Part shown: one piece after another, positions 7,699 through 8,250 of the stretch
Position numbering within the stretch: position 1 is the stretch's first letter
How the letters are laid out: each line of letters starts with the position of its first letter
NCBI GenBank assembly: GCA_018664265.1
Contig: JABJOR010000548.1
Location: 1 to 8,250, forward strand
From: Rhodospirillales bacterium
GTDB taxonomy: Bacteria; Pseudomonadota; Alphaproteobacteria; Rhodospirillales; Casp-alpha2
Reading direction: 5' to 3'
Length of the DNA stretch: 8,250 nt
Position numbers and translations under genes: made by a program
The notes under the pieces: model-generated
Seen by the model: only the letters and a program-made list of their open reading frames with translations
Databases searched by the model: none
What the model was told of the DNA's origin: nothing

Positions 7699-8250
7699 GA
7701 TGCAGCCTCATCTTCCGCTTTCGGCTCTTCCTTGGGGGGAGCCCCCGGCCCAGTCAGATAAAATGTTTTGGGGCACAGGAAGTCCAATGCTTTGCGTTCT
7801 TCCAGTGTAGGCATCTGGGCTGGAAGCGGGCGGTTCTTTTTCTTGTCTGCTGACAGTTTGTCCATCAGGAACTCACCTCGGGGCTCGTCACTTAAGGGGC
7901 GAGTTTCTAACAAACCGGCATCCAGTGCTGCCTGAAAAGCTTTGTGACCTCGCTCTGTTCTGATCAAGGTGTACGTCCAACCATCAAGGCCAATACCACC
8001 ACATCCGATGTCAGAATTCTCTGCGCCATAATCAAGGCAATAGAGACAAGCTGGACGGGCAAATTCACGATATTTTTTAAGCGATACACCCAGGACCTCG
8101 CCATCATCCATACGGACGACAACCTTGCCTTTGATGTTGATGTTATCAATTTTTTTGGAATCAACTTCGAGAATCTCACCAAGCTTTTCGATGCTCTCGT
8201 GAGTAAAGCTTTCCGAGCAAAACAAGCCAAACACCAGTGAAATATTGTCA
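7695..8250 (-). CDS. FrhB/FdhB-family iron-sulfur flavoprotein (coenzyme F420 hydrogenase beta-like), 5' end outside the window
   Basis: The frame enters from the right edge and gives about 184 C-terminal residues. A GTG at 8232-8234 could be taken as a start, but the frame stays open to the edge and the sequence before it (DNISLV) continues the domain, so the gene is truncated by the window. The content matches the C-terminal domain of FrhB/FdhB proteins: GLFCSESF, then a short beta-rich linker, then CLYCLDY-DIGCGGIG and GWTYTLIRT. Cysteines in CxxC and DIGCGG are potential Fe-S ligands. Relatives carry FAD and Fe-S clusters and move electrons to or from F420, ferredoxin or other acceptors. 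Proteobacteria generally do not use F420 in this way, so another partner is likely. The last 20 or so residues are proline- and acid-rich. It overlaps the KorA-like gene by ATGA (7695-7698). Confidence 0.85.
   Translation of the reverse strand, partial: DNISLVFGLFCSESFTHESIEKLGEILEVDSKKIDNINIKGKVVVRMDDGEVLGVSLKKYREFARPACLYCLDYGAENSDIGCGGIGLDGWTYTLIRTERGHKAFQAALDAGLLETRPLSDEPRGEFLMDKLSADKKKNRPLPAQMPTLEERKALDFLCPKTFYLTGPGAPPKEEPKAEDEAAS

Noticed and set aside
8232..8234. GTG as the true start of the FrhB-like gene.
   Set aside because: The frame remains open to the window edge and the conserved domain clearly begins before this codon. There is no ribosome site visible upstream.

Overview
The window looks like a chromosomal segment of a Gram-negative, probably alphaproteobacterial heterotroph. 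This rests on protein style (a CdhR/GbdR-type regulator with a carnitine-type beta-keto acid cleavage enzyme, and a fused gamma-alpha 2-oxoacid:ferredoxin oxidoreductase in a proteobacterial-looking setting), a moderate GC content, and strong Shine-Dalgarno sites. The taxonomic assignment is inference. No tRNA, rRNA, CRISPR array, insertion sequence or prophage gene was seen. Coding density is high, and the longest stretch outside genes is about 170 bases.

Left part (1-2092): a GlxA-type AraC regulator (minus strand, cut by the left edge) is divergent from a DUF849 beta-keto acid cleavage enzyme that closely resembles the 3-dehydrocarnitine cleavage enzyme. The 157-base gap between them holds two similar direct half-sites that could be the regulator's operator. 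A very clear intrinsic terminator closes the cleavage-enzyme gene. Together they suggest regulated breakdown of carnitine, or a similar quaternary-amine beta-keto acid, to glycine betaine and acetoacetyl-CoA.

Middle (2100-5044): two tandem diguanylate cyclases, 18 bases apart, preceded by a good sigma70-like promoter. The first is soluble and laid out like E. coli DgcZ (CZB domain plus GGDEF), but two of the four zinc-ligand positions are changed. The second has six probable membrane segments before its GGDEF domain. Both keep GGEEF and the RxxD inhibitory site, and they share C-terminal signatures that suggest duplication. A HAD phosphatase follows on the same strand.

Right part (5045-8250, minus strand): a three-gene, translationally coupled operon runs from an FrhB/FdhB-family iron-sulfur protein (5' end outside the window) to a gamma-alpha fused 2-oxoacid:ferredoxin oxidoreductase subunit and then its TPP-binding beta subunit. 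Each junction is a 4-base ATGA overlap. This looks like a low-potential 2-oxoacid oxidation module with its own redox partner, and it is the most interesting system in the window. Its last gene meets the HAD gene tail to tail with no base between the two stop codons.
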